Shown: positions 1-8,160, counted from the stretch's first letter. The stretch is 19,050 nt of DNA from Alphaproteobacteria bacterium (GCA_900772625.1 CAAHEQ010000024.1:1-19050), one strand, 5' to 3'. Notes: generated by a model from the letters alone, not told the origin. Numbers and translations: made by a program.

Positions 1-241
1 AGGTTAATTTTTTACAACCTTAGAATAAGCCTCTTTAAAACAACAATTATTTTCTTTGAAAAATGCAAAGTCTTTTTAAAACTTGTCGTGGCACTTGGAT
101 AAAAATTAAGTTTAAAATAAGCCTTTGTTTTTTAATAATAAAAATCTTTTGTTTTGTTTATTTGTCAAAAAAGATAAAAAAAGCTCGATTCTTTTTCGAT
201 TCTTTGCTAAGATACTCCTTAAAAATAAAACAGGACAAATA

Positions 242-2407
242 ATGCTGAAACGAAAAAACACACTTATAAATGCTCTGTTGACGAGCGAAAGCGATGCAAG
301 GCAACTGCGCACGCTGAAGGGCAAGTGTGTAAATTCAAATGAGCTGGGCACAAAATTATTTTCCGCAAAGGCAGATCCTTTTGCGTTTTTAAAAGATACG
401 CTGCAACCAGAAAAGCTGGAACGCTTGTGTGACGCTTATGTAAAGGCTCAAGCCACGTCCGTGCGCCTTGAAACGCCGTTGAGCACGTATGAAGTCGCTA
501 TCCGCCGTCTGCCGCATCATTTGTTGCTGATTGCCAAAGACATTTCCGAGCGCATTCAAATGGAGGCGCTTTTGACGCACGAGCAAGAACGCTTGCAAGA
601 TTCGCTAAGCAACCTTGCGGTGGGTGTCTATTTGATGAACGCGGAGGGCAACTTAATTTATGTTAACGAAACGCTGGCAGGCTGGATAGGCTTGACGCCC
701 GACAAACTTACGCATCACTTCTTATCGGATTTTGTCAAATCGGGAATGCCCGAGTTTTCGGATTTGTGGACGGGAGAGGTTCACTTTACTTCCCGCAAAC
801 GGCGCTTTAAATCGTACGTGATGCAAAAAGCGATGGATGAAATGGGGCAAACGTTATTTACGGGAGTTGTGTTGCCGAGCTCTTTTGCGCACACGCAACA
901 ATCCGCGCAAAACAGCCAATTTTATTTTCAAAAAGCGCCTTTGGGGATTTTGGTCGTGGACTCAATTGATTTGACAGTCATTAGAATAAACGAAGCGTTG
1001 AAGCGTAATTTAAATCAAACTGCCTTGCCCGATTGCCCTTTGATGCACATTTTGGACAAAGAGTCGCAGGAGATTTTGCCTTTGAAATTATCCAAGCTGG
1101 TGATGCGTGCGCAAAAGTTTGAAAAGTGCGAATTGACGTTCGAGTTTCCTAACCAAGAAGCCCATACTTTTATGGCTTATATCGCGCCCATTGAAAAGGA
1201 CGGCGACATCACATCGTTTGTCTTTTACTTGACGGACTTGGACGAGCGAAAAACGCTGCAAATGCAAATGCTACACGCGCAAAAAATGCAAGCGATGGGA
1301 CAGCTGGCAGGTGGCGTGGCGCACGATTTTAATAACTTGCTGACAGCGATTATCGGCTTTTCGGATTTGCTTTTGCAACGCCATACACAAGGTGATCCAT
1401 CTTTTTCCGACATTATGCAAATTAAAAACAATGCAAACCGAGCGGCGGGGTTGGTGGGGCGCTTACTGACGTTTTCGCGCAAGCAACCACTCAAGCCAAA
1501 ATTGTTGGATATGGCCGATGAGTTTTCGGATTTGTCGTCCTTGCTCAAGCGTAGTATTGGCGCCAAAGTAGAGCTTAAAACGGACTTTCCTGCGGATTTA
1601 GGTTATGTTAAAGTCGACCCGCAACAGCTGATGCAAGTGTTTTTAAACTTGGCTGTGAATGCCAGAGACGCGATGCCTAACGGCGGCGTTTTAAGCATTA
1701 CTTGCCATACGGAGGTTGTGGACAAAGCCAAAACACTCGGCGCCGATATTATTATCCCAGGTGAATACATCGTTATCGATGTAGCCGATACAGGTTGTGG
1801 CATTCCAAAAGAAAACTTAAACCGCATTTTTGATCCGTTCTTTTCGACCAAAGAAGGCATTGCAGGCTCGGGCACAGGATTGGGCTTGTCGACCGTTTAC
1901 GGCATTATAACACAGACCGATGGCTATATTTATGTGACGAGTTCGCCCAACGTTGGTACGACCTTTACGATTTACTTACCTCGTTTTGCAAATGCAGGAC
2001 TTGTCAAGGACAAAAAGCCTAAAGCAATTCTGCCTGTGGCAATGCAAAAAGCAAATGTCTTGCTTGTGGAAGATGAAGAAGCGGTGCGTTTCTTTGCCTC
2101 GCGCGTGTTGAAGAATAAAGGCTTTAATGTCATCGAATGCGCGAATGCAGAAGACGCTTTAAAAGAGCTCAATTCGGATACGTCATTCGATTTGATGTTG
2201 ACGGATATGGTTATGCCTGGAATGGACGGAGAAACGCTGTGTTCGCTTGCTAAAGAACGATACCCGTCTTTACGGGTTATATTGATGAGTGGCTATTCAG
2301 AAGATTTTGCACGGCATGGAAAAGATGAAGCAAAAGATTTTTCATTCTTGCCCAAGCCATTCAGCCTTAGCCAGCTGGTTTTAAAAGTGCGTGAAGTTTT
2401 ACAATAA
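242..2407 (+). CDS. cckA: CckA-like hybrid sensor histidine kinase/response regulator, no membrane segments
   Basis: The 721-residue protein reads as a PAS-PAS-HisKA-HATPase-REC hybrid kinase. A PAS-like stretch lies at about 121-215 and a second at about 227-335. The phospho-accepting H-box is GGVAHDFNNLLTAI with His361. The ATPase boxes are N (469-477), G1 DTGCGIP (516-522), F (531-537) and G2 GTGLGLS (544-550). The receiver domain has Asp610/611-type acidic residues, phospho-acceptor Asp655, Ser683 and Lys705. The H-box matches CckA of Alphaproteobacteria, which phosphorylates ChpT and, through it, CtrA. That pathway is inferred here; neither partner gene is in the window. Family CckA proteins usually begin with two membrane helices, and I see none here. 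The frame is open upstream to a TTG at 125, but ATG 242 follows an AGGA and starts a normal protein. I found no convincing promoter in 1-241. tyrS follows after 20 bases, so the two may be cotranscribed. Confidence 0.85.
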   Translation: MLKRKNTLINALLTSESDARQLRTLKGKCVNSNELGTKLFSAKADPFAFLKDTLQPEKLERLCDAYVKAQATSVRLETPLSTYEVAIRRLPHHLLLIAKDISERIQMEALLTHEQERLQDSLSNLAVGVYLMNAEGNLIYVNETLAGWIGLTPDKLTHHFLSDFVKSGMPEFSDLWTGEVHFTSRKRRFKSYVMQKAMDEMGQTLFTGVVLPSSFAHTQQSAQNSQFYFQKAPLGILVVDSIDLTVIRINEALKRNLNQTALPDCPLMHILDKESQEILPLKLSKLVMRAQKFEKCELTFEFPNQEAHTFMAYIAPIEKDGDITSFVFYLTDLDERKTLQMQMLHAQKMQAMGQLAGGVAHDFNNLLTAIIGFSDLLLQRHTQGDPSFSDIMQIKNNANRAAGLVGRLLTFSRKQPLKPKLLDMADEFSDLSSLLKRSIGAKVELKTDFPADLGYVKVDPQQLMQVFLNLAVNARDAMPNGGVLSITCHTEVVDKAKTLGADIIIPGEYIVIDVADTGCGIPKENLNRIFDPFFSTKEGIAGSGTGLGLSTVYGIITQTDGYIYVTSSPNVGTTFTIYLPRFANAGLVKDKKPKAILPVAMQKANVLLVEDEEAVRFFASRVLKNKGFNVIECANAEDALKELNSDTSFDLMLTDMVMPGMDGETLCSLAKERYPSLRVILMSGYSEDFARHGKDEAKDFSFLPKPFSLSQLVLKVREVLQ

Positions 2408-2427
2408 AATAAAATTAGGATAGAAAA

Positions 2428-3651
2428 ATGGAAAAAGAACAAATTGAAAAGTTAAAAAGAGGAATTGAATCAATCATTCCACAAAACGGATTGGAATCTA
2501 AAATAGCGCTTGCCGAAAAAGAAGGTCGTCCGCTCGTCATCAAGTTTGGTATGGATCCAACTGCCCCAGACTTGCACCTCGGCCACGCGGTTGCGCTGAA
2601 AAAGTTGCGTCAGTTCCAAGATACAGGCGCAAAGATTATTTTAATCGTGGGTGATTTTACGGCCTCTGTTGGAGACCCGACAGGGCGCAACGTGACGCGT
2701 CCACCTTTGAGCGAGCAAGAAATTAAAGTCAACGCGCAAACGTACCTTGACCAAATGGGCAAAGTGATTGACCTTGGTAAAAATGTCGAGATTGTACGAA
2801 ACAGCAGTTGGCTGAACAAAATGACGTTCGCGGACGTTTTGAAGTTGCTGGCTAAAGCTACGGTTGCGCAAATGATGCAACGTGAAGATTTCCAAAATCG
2901 TTTCAAAAACAACCTTTCGATTTCTTTGCACGAGTTGGTGTACCCAATGATGCAAGGATATGATTCTGTTGTGATTAAATCCGATATTGAATTCGGCGGA
3001 CGCGATCAGTTGCTTAACTGCCTTGAGGGCAAAGCTTTGCAAGAGAGCATTTTGGGTATGAAAGAAGGGCAAGTCGTTATTGGTATGCCTTTATTGCGCG
3101 GTCTTGACGGCGAAATGAAAATGAGCAAGTCCAAAGGCAATTATATCGGTTTAACCGAACCTGCTAGCGATATGTTCGGCAAAACAATGTCTATCCCTGA
3201 TGCATTGATTCCTGAATGGATTGAGCTTGCCTCCGATTTTGACGAGCAAACAAAAGCCAATATGATTGCGGACTTTAAAAACGGTGCTGTCAACCCGATG
3301 GAGCTTAAAAAGCAATTGGCTAAAAGCATTGTGCGTCAATACCATTCTGAGCAAGCGGCCGATGAAGCGGAAGCATTCTTCTATCGCCAAGTGCAACAAA
3401 AAGGGTTTGATGACAAAGCTTTTACACCCGTGGCTTTGGCTGACGTGTTTGGCGGGGCTGGCGAGTTGAACCTGATTGATGTGTGTGCTAAATTAAATGC
3501 GCTCGAGAGCAAATCCGCTTTGCGCCGTTTAATTGAAAGCGGAGCCGTCAGCATCAATGGGGATAAGCAAACAGATCCGTACTTTAAAGTTTCAGCGACA
3601 GCGGGCACAAAGTTTAAAATTGGCAAGCGCGCATTTTTTGAGCTTGTATAA
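2428..3651 (+). CDS. tyrS: Tyrosyl-tRNA synthetase (TyrZ type)
   Basis: This cytoplasmic class I synthetase charges tRNA-Tyr with tyrosine at the expense of ATP. The 407-residue length fits the family. The class I signature HLGH is at residues 50-53 and the second signature KMSKS at 231-235. HLGH plus KMSKS mark the TyrZ-type subfamily; the E. coli-type TyrS has different versions of both. The tyrosine and tRNA pocket region DIEFGGRDQ is at about 187-194. The C-terminal 60 residues or so form an S4-like RNA-binding domain (SALRRLIESGAVSING). The ATG at 2428 follows TAGGA at good distance. The gene lies 20 bases after the kinase gene with no terminator between them and ends just before a strong hairpin terminator, so it is probably the last gene of that transcript. 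Confidence 0.97.
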   Translation: MEKEQIEKLKRGIESIIPQNGLESKIALAEKEGRPLVIKFGMDPTAPDLHLGHAVALKKLRQFQDTGAKIILIVGDFTASVGDPTGRNVTRPPLSEQEIKVNAQTYLDQMGKVIDLGKNVEIVRNSSWLNKMTFADVLKLLAKATVAQMMQREDFQNRFKNNLSISLHELVYPMMQGYDSVVIKSDIEFGGRDQLLNCLEGKALQESILGMKEGQVVIGMPLLRGLDGEMKMSKSKGNYIGLTEPASDMFGKTMSIPDALIPEWIELASDFDEQTKANMIADFKNGAVNPMELKKQLAKSIVRQYHSEQAADEAEAFFYRQVQQKGFDDKAFTPVALADVFGGAGELNLIDVCAKLNALESKSALRRLIESGAVSINGDKQTDPYFKVSATAGTKFKIGKRAFFELV

Positions 3652-3669
3652 TTAAGCAACCCTAATCAA

Positions 3670-3699
3670 AAAGCGGCCTTGAGATAAGGTCGCTTTTTT
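3670..3699 (+). terminator. Bidirectional intrinsic terminator between convergent genes
   Basis: AAGCGGCCTT and AAGGTCGCTT form a 10-pair stem with one G-T pair around a GAGAT loop, followed by TTTTTT. The stem is preceded by an A-run, so it also works on the minus strand. It sits between tyrS (+) and the convergent 499-residue gene (-) and probably ends both transcripts. Confidence 0.85.
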
Positions 3700-3742
3700 G
3701 TTGCCGTTTTATGGCGTCAAGGCATGCTTTGGAGCGTTTAAA

Positions 3743-5242
3743 TCACACGTATTCTTTGGTACGCAAGGCGCGTGCAGGCGGGGCTTTGCATTTTTTATTC
3801 AAGAAAGCCGTTAAATCCATTTTGTTCGTTTGTTTGAGCAAGCTTGAAATGTGCTTTTGTGTCACGGCTTTCCACGCTTGATAAACTTCCCGCTCTTTTT
3901 CCGAGCTTTGCTTGAGCCAATAATCCTCACGTGATTGCTTTAAATAGGAGTCCAAATCTTTGAGCTCGGACAAGTCCGCAAGATAAGATTGCAATTCGTG
4001 TTTGCTGACGAATAGTTTGGTATTGTACTTGCTCAGCTCGTATCGATCGTGCGGCAAAGGCAAAATTGAATCGGCATTTAACAGCGTGTCGAGAACATAC
4101 GTTGTTTGGCAAACTTTATCAATGGCGATGCCCAAGCGATTAACACCCGACAGTGCGACAACCGAATGCAAGTGTGCGCCACTGGTGCTCGGCACACCCA
4201 TTTTTTTGCCCATTTGTTCGATTGATTTTGCCTCATCGCCATCCACGTTTTGAAAAGCTGGTGCATATAAATATCCTTGCTGAATTAAGATGTGCTTGAC
4301 GGTGTTTTTCTTAACAAGCTCGGCTACTTTGGCATCAGGTAAATCGCCTAAGACGCCCAGCTTTTGCCGCTCCAGCGCCGTAAAGCCTGCGGCCTTATAA
4401 ATCGTTCGATTGCCGTGCGTGACGAAAAACACCCCCTCGGGCAGCTTTTTGTGGGCAGGTTCGATAAAGTACGTTTGCTCTGGCAAAGCAAGGTCTTTAT
4501 TTAAGCCGACCTCGAAAAAAGTATCGACTGCCGATAAGCCCATCGGTTTGCCGTTTTGAGTAATCATTTCTTTTAATGGCGCTATGACAACATAGGGCGC
4601 ATCGTCCCTGTTGCCTGTCAAGTGTGCGCCGACTAAATGTCCAATTGTGAAGTGCAACGTGTTGCGTGGGTGCATAAGTTTTGTCGCGCTGGCCAAACTT
4701 TCCAGCACATATTGCCCCGCGCGATTTTTCTTTGGTTTATAGCGCGTCAGATGCACCAAGGCCAGTTTGTCGATGTTGTAATTTCCATTGCTGTCTTTGT
4801 CGGGCAGGCTAGCTCGAGTAGGGCGGGTGTGTAAAGCCGTTTGTCGGGCAAGACGTTTTTGTTGGCTCAGTGCCACTTGGCCTGTTTTGATTTTCTCCGC
4901 AAGGAGGGCTTGAAAGCTTGTTTGAAAATCTGGATCGTTTTGGACAAGGTATTCAAATGCTTTTTCTTTTCCTTGCGGAAAGCTTATTTCGGGGTGTTTT
5001 GTCGAGCCAAACAGTTTTTCTAAAACAGATTTTCGAACATAGCCCAAGCGCATAAAATCTTTCATCTTATCAAGCTTTGCCAGAATATTTTGCTTTTCTT
5101 TGGGCGTTTCGGCAAGCTCGATTGCGTCCAGCATTTTTTGTGCATAGCGTGTGACGAAAGATGTTTTTTCATCGTCAAGCGTATTGCCCGATCGCAAAAT
5201 CTTTTGCAAGTTGCTATAGCGTTTTTCTGGCTCGTTTTTCAT
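3743..5242 (-). CDS. Hypothetical protein, 499 residues, possible ART-like motifs
   Basis: I do not recognise the family. The protein is soluble by eye, with no signal peptide or membrane helix. Residues 1-140 are charged and helix-rich. A more conserved-looking core spans about 155-380, and a charged helical tail spans about 410-499. The core contains VHLTRY (His164, Thr166), then PRNTLHFTIGH (192-202), APYVVIAPL (215-223), FFVTHGNRTIYKAAGF (272-287) and SGAHLHSVVALSGVNRLG (354-371). An H-x-T near the start of the core, followed by a strand such as NTLHFTIG, faintly recalls ADP-ribosyltransferase folds, but that is a guess. The start at 5242 has only a weak ribosome site. Upstream there is a perfect TATAAT box. 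Base composition is like that of its neighbours. It stands alone: gpsA upstream on the same strand ends 138 bases away. Confidence 0.75.
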   Translation of the reverse strand: MKNEPEKRYSNLQKILRSGNTLDDEKTSFVTRYAQKMLDAIELAETPKEKQNILAKLDKMKDFMRLGYVRKSVLEKLFGSTKHPEISFPQGKEKAFEYLVQNDPDFQTSFQALLAEKIKTGQVALSQQKRLARQTALHTRPTRASLPDKDSNGNYNIDKLALVHLTRYKPKKNRAGQYVLESLASATKLMHPRNTLHFTIGHLVGAHLTGNRDDAPYVVIAPLKEMITQNGKPMGLSAVDTFFEVGLNKDLALPEQTYFIEPAHKKLPEGVFFVTHGNRTIYKAAGFTALERQKLGVLGDLPDAKVAELVKKNTVKHILIQQGYLYAPAFQNVDGDEAKSIEQMGKKMGVPSTSGAHLHSVVALSGVNRLGIAIDKVCQTTYVLDTLLNADSILPLPHDRYELSKYNTKLFVSKHELQSYLADLSELKDLDSYLKQSREDYWLKQSSEKEREVYQAWKAVTQKHISSLLKQTNKMDLTAFLNKKCKAPPARALRTKEYV

Positions 5243-5302
5243 TTGCTTTCAATCCAATTTTCCATTTGGCTATGGTGGCAAAAGCCTATAACCATCCTTT
5301 GT

Positions 5303-5331
5303 ATTATAAAACAATTTTTCACAAAAGTAAA
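5303..5331 (-). promoter_or_regulatory. Candidate promoter for the 499-residue protein gene
   Basis: On the minus strand TTTACT is separated by 17 bases from a perfect TATAAT. The -35 box matches four of six positions. The predicted start is near 5296, giving a leader of about 50 bases. A TTGACA occurs 6 bases further upstream but at a spacing of 23. Confidence 0.4.
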
Positions 5332-5351
5332 TGTCAATTTTGGGGCGTCAA

Positions 5352-5367
5352 AAGGACACACGTCCTT
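5352..5367 (-). terminator. Weak hairpin after gpsA
   Basis: On the minus strand AAGGAC-GTGT-GTCCTT forms a perfect 6-pair hairpin 14 bases after the gpsA stop. Only a short T-run follows (TT then GAC), so termination would be inefficient at best. Confidence 0.25.
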
Positions 5368-5380
5368 GGTACGCGTTGAG

Positions 5381-6364
5381 TTAATGCTTGCAAAACTCGG
5401 GCTTATTCGGGCGTTTGAACAGCTCGTTAATCTGATCTTTTGCATCCTTGCCGTTATAAATCATTTCGTAAATCGCGTTGCAGATAGGCATTTCAACTTT
5501 GTCTTTCAGCGCATGAACCGCTTTGAGCGTGGCAACCCCTTCTGCCAGCTTTGAAAACTTGGGCCCTTTGATTAAGCTTTCGCCATATTGGCGGTTATGG
5601 CTGTGGGGTGAAAACAAAGTCGCTTCATAGTCCCCCAAATGCGCCAGTCCGTAAGCGGATTGTGCATCGCCACCATAGTATTTAATTAATCTGCCGACTT
5701 CGACAGGTGCGCGAGCCATCAGCGCCCCTTTCAAACCTGCACAATCCAATCCGTCCAATATGCCCGCAGCAAGTCCGATGACGTTTTTTAAAGCTGCCCC
5801 GATTTCGTTGCCGATTAAATCTTCACCGTAATAAACGCGCATAAGGTCGCTGTTCATAAAGTCAGCAATTTGGACTTTTGTCTTTGCATTTGGCGAGTCG
5901 ATGACGACACAACTTGGAACACCTTTTAAATAATCTTGGACGTGACCAGGGCCGAGCAAAACAGCAACTTCAGGATTGCTGTTTGTAATTTCTTCTTTGA
6001 AAACTTCGCTCAAACGTTTGGCAGAGGTTTCTTCAAGCCCTTTCATAGCAAGCAAAAACTTTTTGCCCGTCAAGTCGTATTGATTAAGCGTTTTGCACAA
6101 TCCGCGCAAGCCTTGACAGCCGATAGAAATGACAATAAAGTCATTTTGAAGCGCCGCGGTTAAATCGGTTGTATACGATACATTGGCAGGCATTTTAACG
6201 TATCCGTTATCGCCCGTTTTGACCAATGATTGGTAGGCCAGATCGTCTGCCAGCCCATACATCAACACATCGGATTTTTTATATTGAGCAATGTAATAGC
6301 CCAAAAATCCGCCCCATCTGCCGCATCCGATAACTGTTGTTTTATTAAATTCGTTTTTATTCAT
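5381..6364 (-). CDS. gpsA: Glycerol-3-phosphate dehydrogenase, NAD(P)-dependent, divergent type
   Basis: The protein (327 residues) should interconvert dihydroxyacetone phosphate and sn-glycerol 3-phosphate, supplying the phospholipid backbone. The nucleotide-binding loop is GCGRWGG (13-19). Lys108 lies in AMKGLEE, the counterpart of the family's conserved Lys. The catalytic Lys193 is in ALKNVIGLAAGILDGL, and the substrate-binding HNRQYG is at 256-261. Length is typical. It differs from textbook GpsA: GPSFA is replaced by GPGHV (138-142), and the usual SRNR by SHNR. From memory this variant is common in gut Firmicutes, which would suggest transfer, but I cannot check it. The start ATG at 6364 lies inside the end of the upstream gene (8-base overlap) with GAGGAG just before it, so translation is coupled. 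Confidence 0.9.
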   Translation of the reverse strand: MNKNEFNKTTVIGCGRWGGFLGYYIAQYKKSDVLMYGLADDLAYQSLVKTGDNGYVKMPANVSYTTDLTAALQNDFIVISIGCQGLRGLCKTLNQYDLTGKKFLLAMKGLEETSAKRLSEVFKEEITNSNPEVAVLLGPGHVQDYLKGVPSCVVIDSPNAKTKVQIADFMNSDLMRVYYGEDLIGNEIGAALKNVIGLAAGILDGLDCAGLKGALMARAPVEVGRLIKYYGGDAQSAYGLAHLGDYEATLFSPHSHNRQYGESLIKGPKFSKLAEGVATLKAVHALKDKVEMPICNAIYEMIYNGKDAKDQINELFKRPNKPEFCKH

Positions 6365-7271
6365 GACTCCTCGCTAAATCGGCTAATATATTTTTTATTT
6401 TTGCATGGTTTTTATGCGATACAACCAAATCTACATAAGATTTTTCTTTTGGTGGAAGAATGGGGTCAAACATATGTATTTGGTTTCTTCGAAAAATTTC
6501 TTTTATAATTGGAAAAGTAAAAGTTCCAGGTAAATCAAGAGGATCAGAGACTAATATAAATTTTTTAATACCTTCTGATGGTGCTTGTTCTATCGCGTGA
6601 AATATTGCTTTTTCTTTAAAGTATATAGTATCATCAATAGATCTTTCGGCCAATAAAATATCTGACGAATTAAAGTTTACAGGAGAATAAATATTAAATA
6701 TGGAAGTTATAAAATCCATCAAATCTGTTTTCCGAAAAGGGTCTATAGAATGTGGAACAACCCCGATAAGTAAAGCTTTCTCTTTTTTGTTTCCTGTTGG
6801 AAAAGTATAAACAGGCTCTCTTTTAGGAATAGGCATATTTTTTAATATATTTATTAAGTATTTGTCTGGTTTTGTAAAATGTTTGGCTAAGTTAATCAGA
6901 TTTTCTGTTGGTGATGCATTTTTATCCAAGTCATATGGCCATACAATTGTTTTTACATTAGGGAATTTTTCTTTAATCCAACGAATTCGATAAACACTTG
7001 CAGGACAATTATTAACATACTTATCTTTTCTTAAAAAAAGTAGAAAGTGCGTAACTTTGTTGTGTAATAGTACGGCATTCCCGAGTCGAAATTTTGAATT
7101 TACGCAAACAGACTTGGGAAAATGCTTAGAACTTTCACTTATTAATAAATCTAAGTCATTTACAGTTTCTTGAAAATCAACACCAATAATTGAAAAATAG
7201 TTTTTCCAAAACTCTAAATTTGCAAAAACGCCGTCTCCATCTAAAAGTGCAATCTTATATTCGTTGCTCAT
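6357..7271 (-). CDS. Hypothetical protein with HAD-like N-terminal motif, A/T-rich
   Basis: The protein has 304 residues. It starts MSNEYKIALLDGDGVFAN; a hydrophobic strand followed by Asp11-x-Asp13-Gly-Val is the form of HAD-superfamily motif I (nucleophile plus general acid). Later strands such as LLIGVVPHSIDP (about 190-201) and KKFILVSDP (about 255-263, Ser in a motif II-like position) fit a Rossmann-like fold, but I cannot assign motifs III and IV with confidence. There is no signal peptide. The start is ATG 7271, chosen because a full AAGGAGG lies 4 bases upstream. The frame continues to a TTG at 7328, but that falls in the promoter. The gene is visibly richer in A/T than all coding neighbours. 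It overlaps gpsA by 8 bases, so the two probably form one operon. A phosphatase acting near glycerol phosphate is conceivable, but this is inference only. Confidence 0.75.
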   Translation of the reverse strand: MSNEYKIALLDGDGVFANLEFWKNYFSIIGVDFQETVNDLDLLISESSKHFPKSVCVNSKFRLGNAVLLHNKVTHFLLFLRKDKYVNNCPASVYRIRWIKEKFPNVKTIVWPYDLDKNASPTENLINLAKHFTKPDKYLINILKNMPIPKREPVYTFPTGNKKEKALLIGVVPHSIDPFRKTDLMDFITSIFNIYSPVNFNSSDILLAERSIDDTIYFKEKAIFHAIEQAPSEGIKKFILVSDPLDLPGTFTFPIIKEIFRRNQIHMFDPILPPKEKSYVDLVVSHKNHAKIKNILADLARSHE

Positions 7272-7300
7272 GTTTCCTCCTTTTTCTAAAATAGGAAAAA

Positions 7301-7328
7301 ATAATAGCAGTTTAGGAAAAAAAGTCAA
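7301..7328 (-). promoter_or_regulatory. Promoter for the HAD-like/gpsA pair
   Basis: On the minus strand TTGACT is 16 bases from TATTAT, with TGC directly before the -10 box (extended -10). The predicted start is near 7294, about 22 bases before the ATG at 7271, which leaves room for the AAGGAGG ribosome site. Confidence 0.65.
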
Positions 7329-7366
7329 ATATTATTTTTGTGTTTATAAGATGATTATTTCCTTTA

Positions 7367-7455
7367 TGGCGGAGCGTAGAGGACTCGAACCTCTGCACGG
7401 CTTTAACACCGTGACGGATTAGCAATCCGCTGCATTACCGCTCTGCCAACGCTCC
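7367..7455 (-). tRNA. tRNA-Ser(GCT)
   Basis: Read on the minus strand, the acceptor GGAGCGT pairs with ACGCTCC, followed by discriminator G and an encoded CCA. The anticodon stem GCGGA/TCCGT closes the loop TTGCTAA with anticodon GCT, which reads AGC and AGT serine codons. A long variable arm (CACGG/CCGTG) is present, as expected for tRNA-Ser. The T arm AGAGG-TTCGAAT-CCTCT is perfect. Total length is 89 bases including CCA. Its 3' end faces the A/T-rich HAD-like gene, 95 bases away. Confidence 0.97.
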
Positions 7456-7469
7456 ATAAAGTATCAACA

Positions 7470-7498
7470 TTTATAACCGAAAACTTGCGTCTCGTCAA
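7470..7498 (-). promoter_or_regulatory. Promoter of tRNA-Ser
   Basis: On the minus strand TTGACG is 17 bases from TATAAA, and the -10 box ends 14 bases before the tRNA 5' end. The two boxes are close to consensus and the spacing is ideal. Confidence 0.7.
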
Positions 7499-7515
7499 CT
7501 AAAAAATTCACCTTA

Positions 7516-7545
7516 TTGAAAATTTCATTTTGTTTTTTGTAAAAA
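7516..7545 (+). promoter_or_regulatory. Possible promoter of the outer-membrane protein gene
   Basis: TTGAAA is followed after 18 bases by TAAAAA. The -10 box is poor and the region is A/T-rich, so other placements are possible. It is divergent from the tRNA-Ser promoter. Confidence 0.3.
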
Positions 7546-7588
7546 GTGTGCTAAAAGTATTTCATTCTTTATCAAGAAAGGAATCGTT

Positions 7589-8143
7589 ATGAAGAAATTT
7601 TTATTTATTTTTGTATGTGCTTTTGCTTTGGTGGGGCTCGCTTGCCCAGCAAACGCAGGTATGTTTTTTGGTGCGCGTGCAGGTGCTGAAAAATATTTGA
7701 TTAAAAATACATCCGACCAGCTCGATGAAGGCCGTACAGGCTTTTTCGCGGCTGGTTTTGTCGGCTATCACGCCTCGTTTTTCCGCTTCGAGGGCGAATA
7801 TACTTACTTCCCAGAGCGCAGCTTTCAAGGCAAGCAAATGAAGGCCAATACACAAATGGTGATGGGTAATTTGTACTTCTCACCTCCTATGAGATTTTTT
7901 ATTCAACCGTATGTTATGGGCGGCGCAGGAGTCAGCTTGCACAAATTAGAACAAAGTGAAGTTTCTAAAAAGACAAATGCTTTTTCGTGGCAAATCGGTG
8001 CTGGCTTGGAACTGGAACTATCTGAAAATGTATTTTTGGACGTTGGCGGCCGTTGGCTGAACCTTGGAGATGCTAAACTGAATTCGAAAAAATACAGCGT
8101 TGACGGTTATTCATACTATGGCGGTTTGAGATTCGAATATTAG
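7589..8143 (+). CDS. Small outer-membrane beta-barrel protein
   Basis: The protein (184 residues) begins with a Sec signal peptide: Lys2-Lys3, a hydrophobic core, and ANA-G with cleavage expected after Ala23. The mature part of about 161 residues alternates polar and hydrophobic/aromatic residues in strand-sized blocks (GFFAAGFVGYHA, FFRFEGEYTYF, FFIQPYVMGGAGVSL, NAFSWQIGAGLELEL, VFLDVGGRWLNL, YSYYGGLRFEY). It ends in Tyr after an aromatic-rich strand, as BAM substrates do. Size and pattern suggest an 8-strand barrel of the OmpX/OmpA-N type ('porin family' or 'outer membrane beta-barrel' in annotation). A specific function cannot be read. AAGGA lies 7 bases before the ATG. It is a monocistronic unit with its own terminator. 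Confidence 0.9.
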   Translation: MKKFLFIFVCAFALVGLACPANAGMFFGARAGAEKYLIKNTSDQLDEGRTGFFAAGFVGYHASFFRFEGEYTYFPERSFQGKQMKANTQMVMGNLYFSPPMRFFIQPYVMGGAGVSLHKLEQSEVSKKTNAFSWQIGAGLELELSENVFLDVGGRWLNLGDAKLNSKKYSVDGYSYYGGLRFEY

Positions 8144-8160
8144 AATCATCAAGATAAAAT

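Noticed and set aside
125..241. N-terminal extension of the hybrid kinase from TTG 125
   Set aside because: The 39 extra codons are low-complexity (Lys/Phe/Leu/Asn), the TTG lacks a ribosome site, and ATG 242 has AGGA at a good distance.
2641..3072. 143-codon open frame antisense to tyrS
   Set aside because: It is a shadow of a well-supported conserved gene.
5303..5337. TTGACA paired with TATAAT as a consensus promoter upstream of the 499-residue gene
   Set aside because: The spacing is 23 bases, too long for a sigma-70 promoter; TTTACT at 17 bases was preferred.
5090..5554. 154-codon open frame on the plus strand
   Set aside because: It runs antisense across the start of the 499-residue gene and the end of gpsA, has no ribosome site and reads as low-complexity sequence.
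7272..7328. Start of the HAD-like gene at TTG 7328
   Set aside because: This stretch contains the promoter boxes and the AAGGAGG that serves ATG 7271; the HAD motif begins right after the ATG.
7367..7390. Attachment site of an integrated element at the tRNA-Ser 3' end
   Set aside because: I saw no second copy of the tRNA 3' end and no integrase gene in the window, so an att site cannot be supported.
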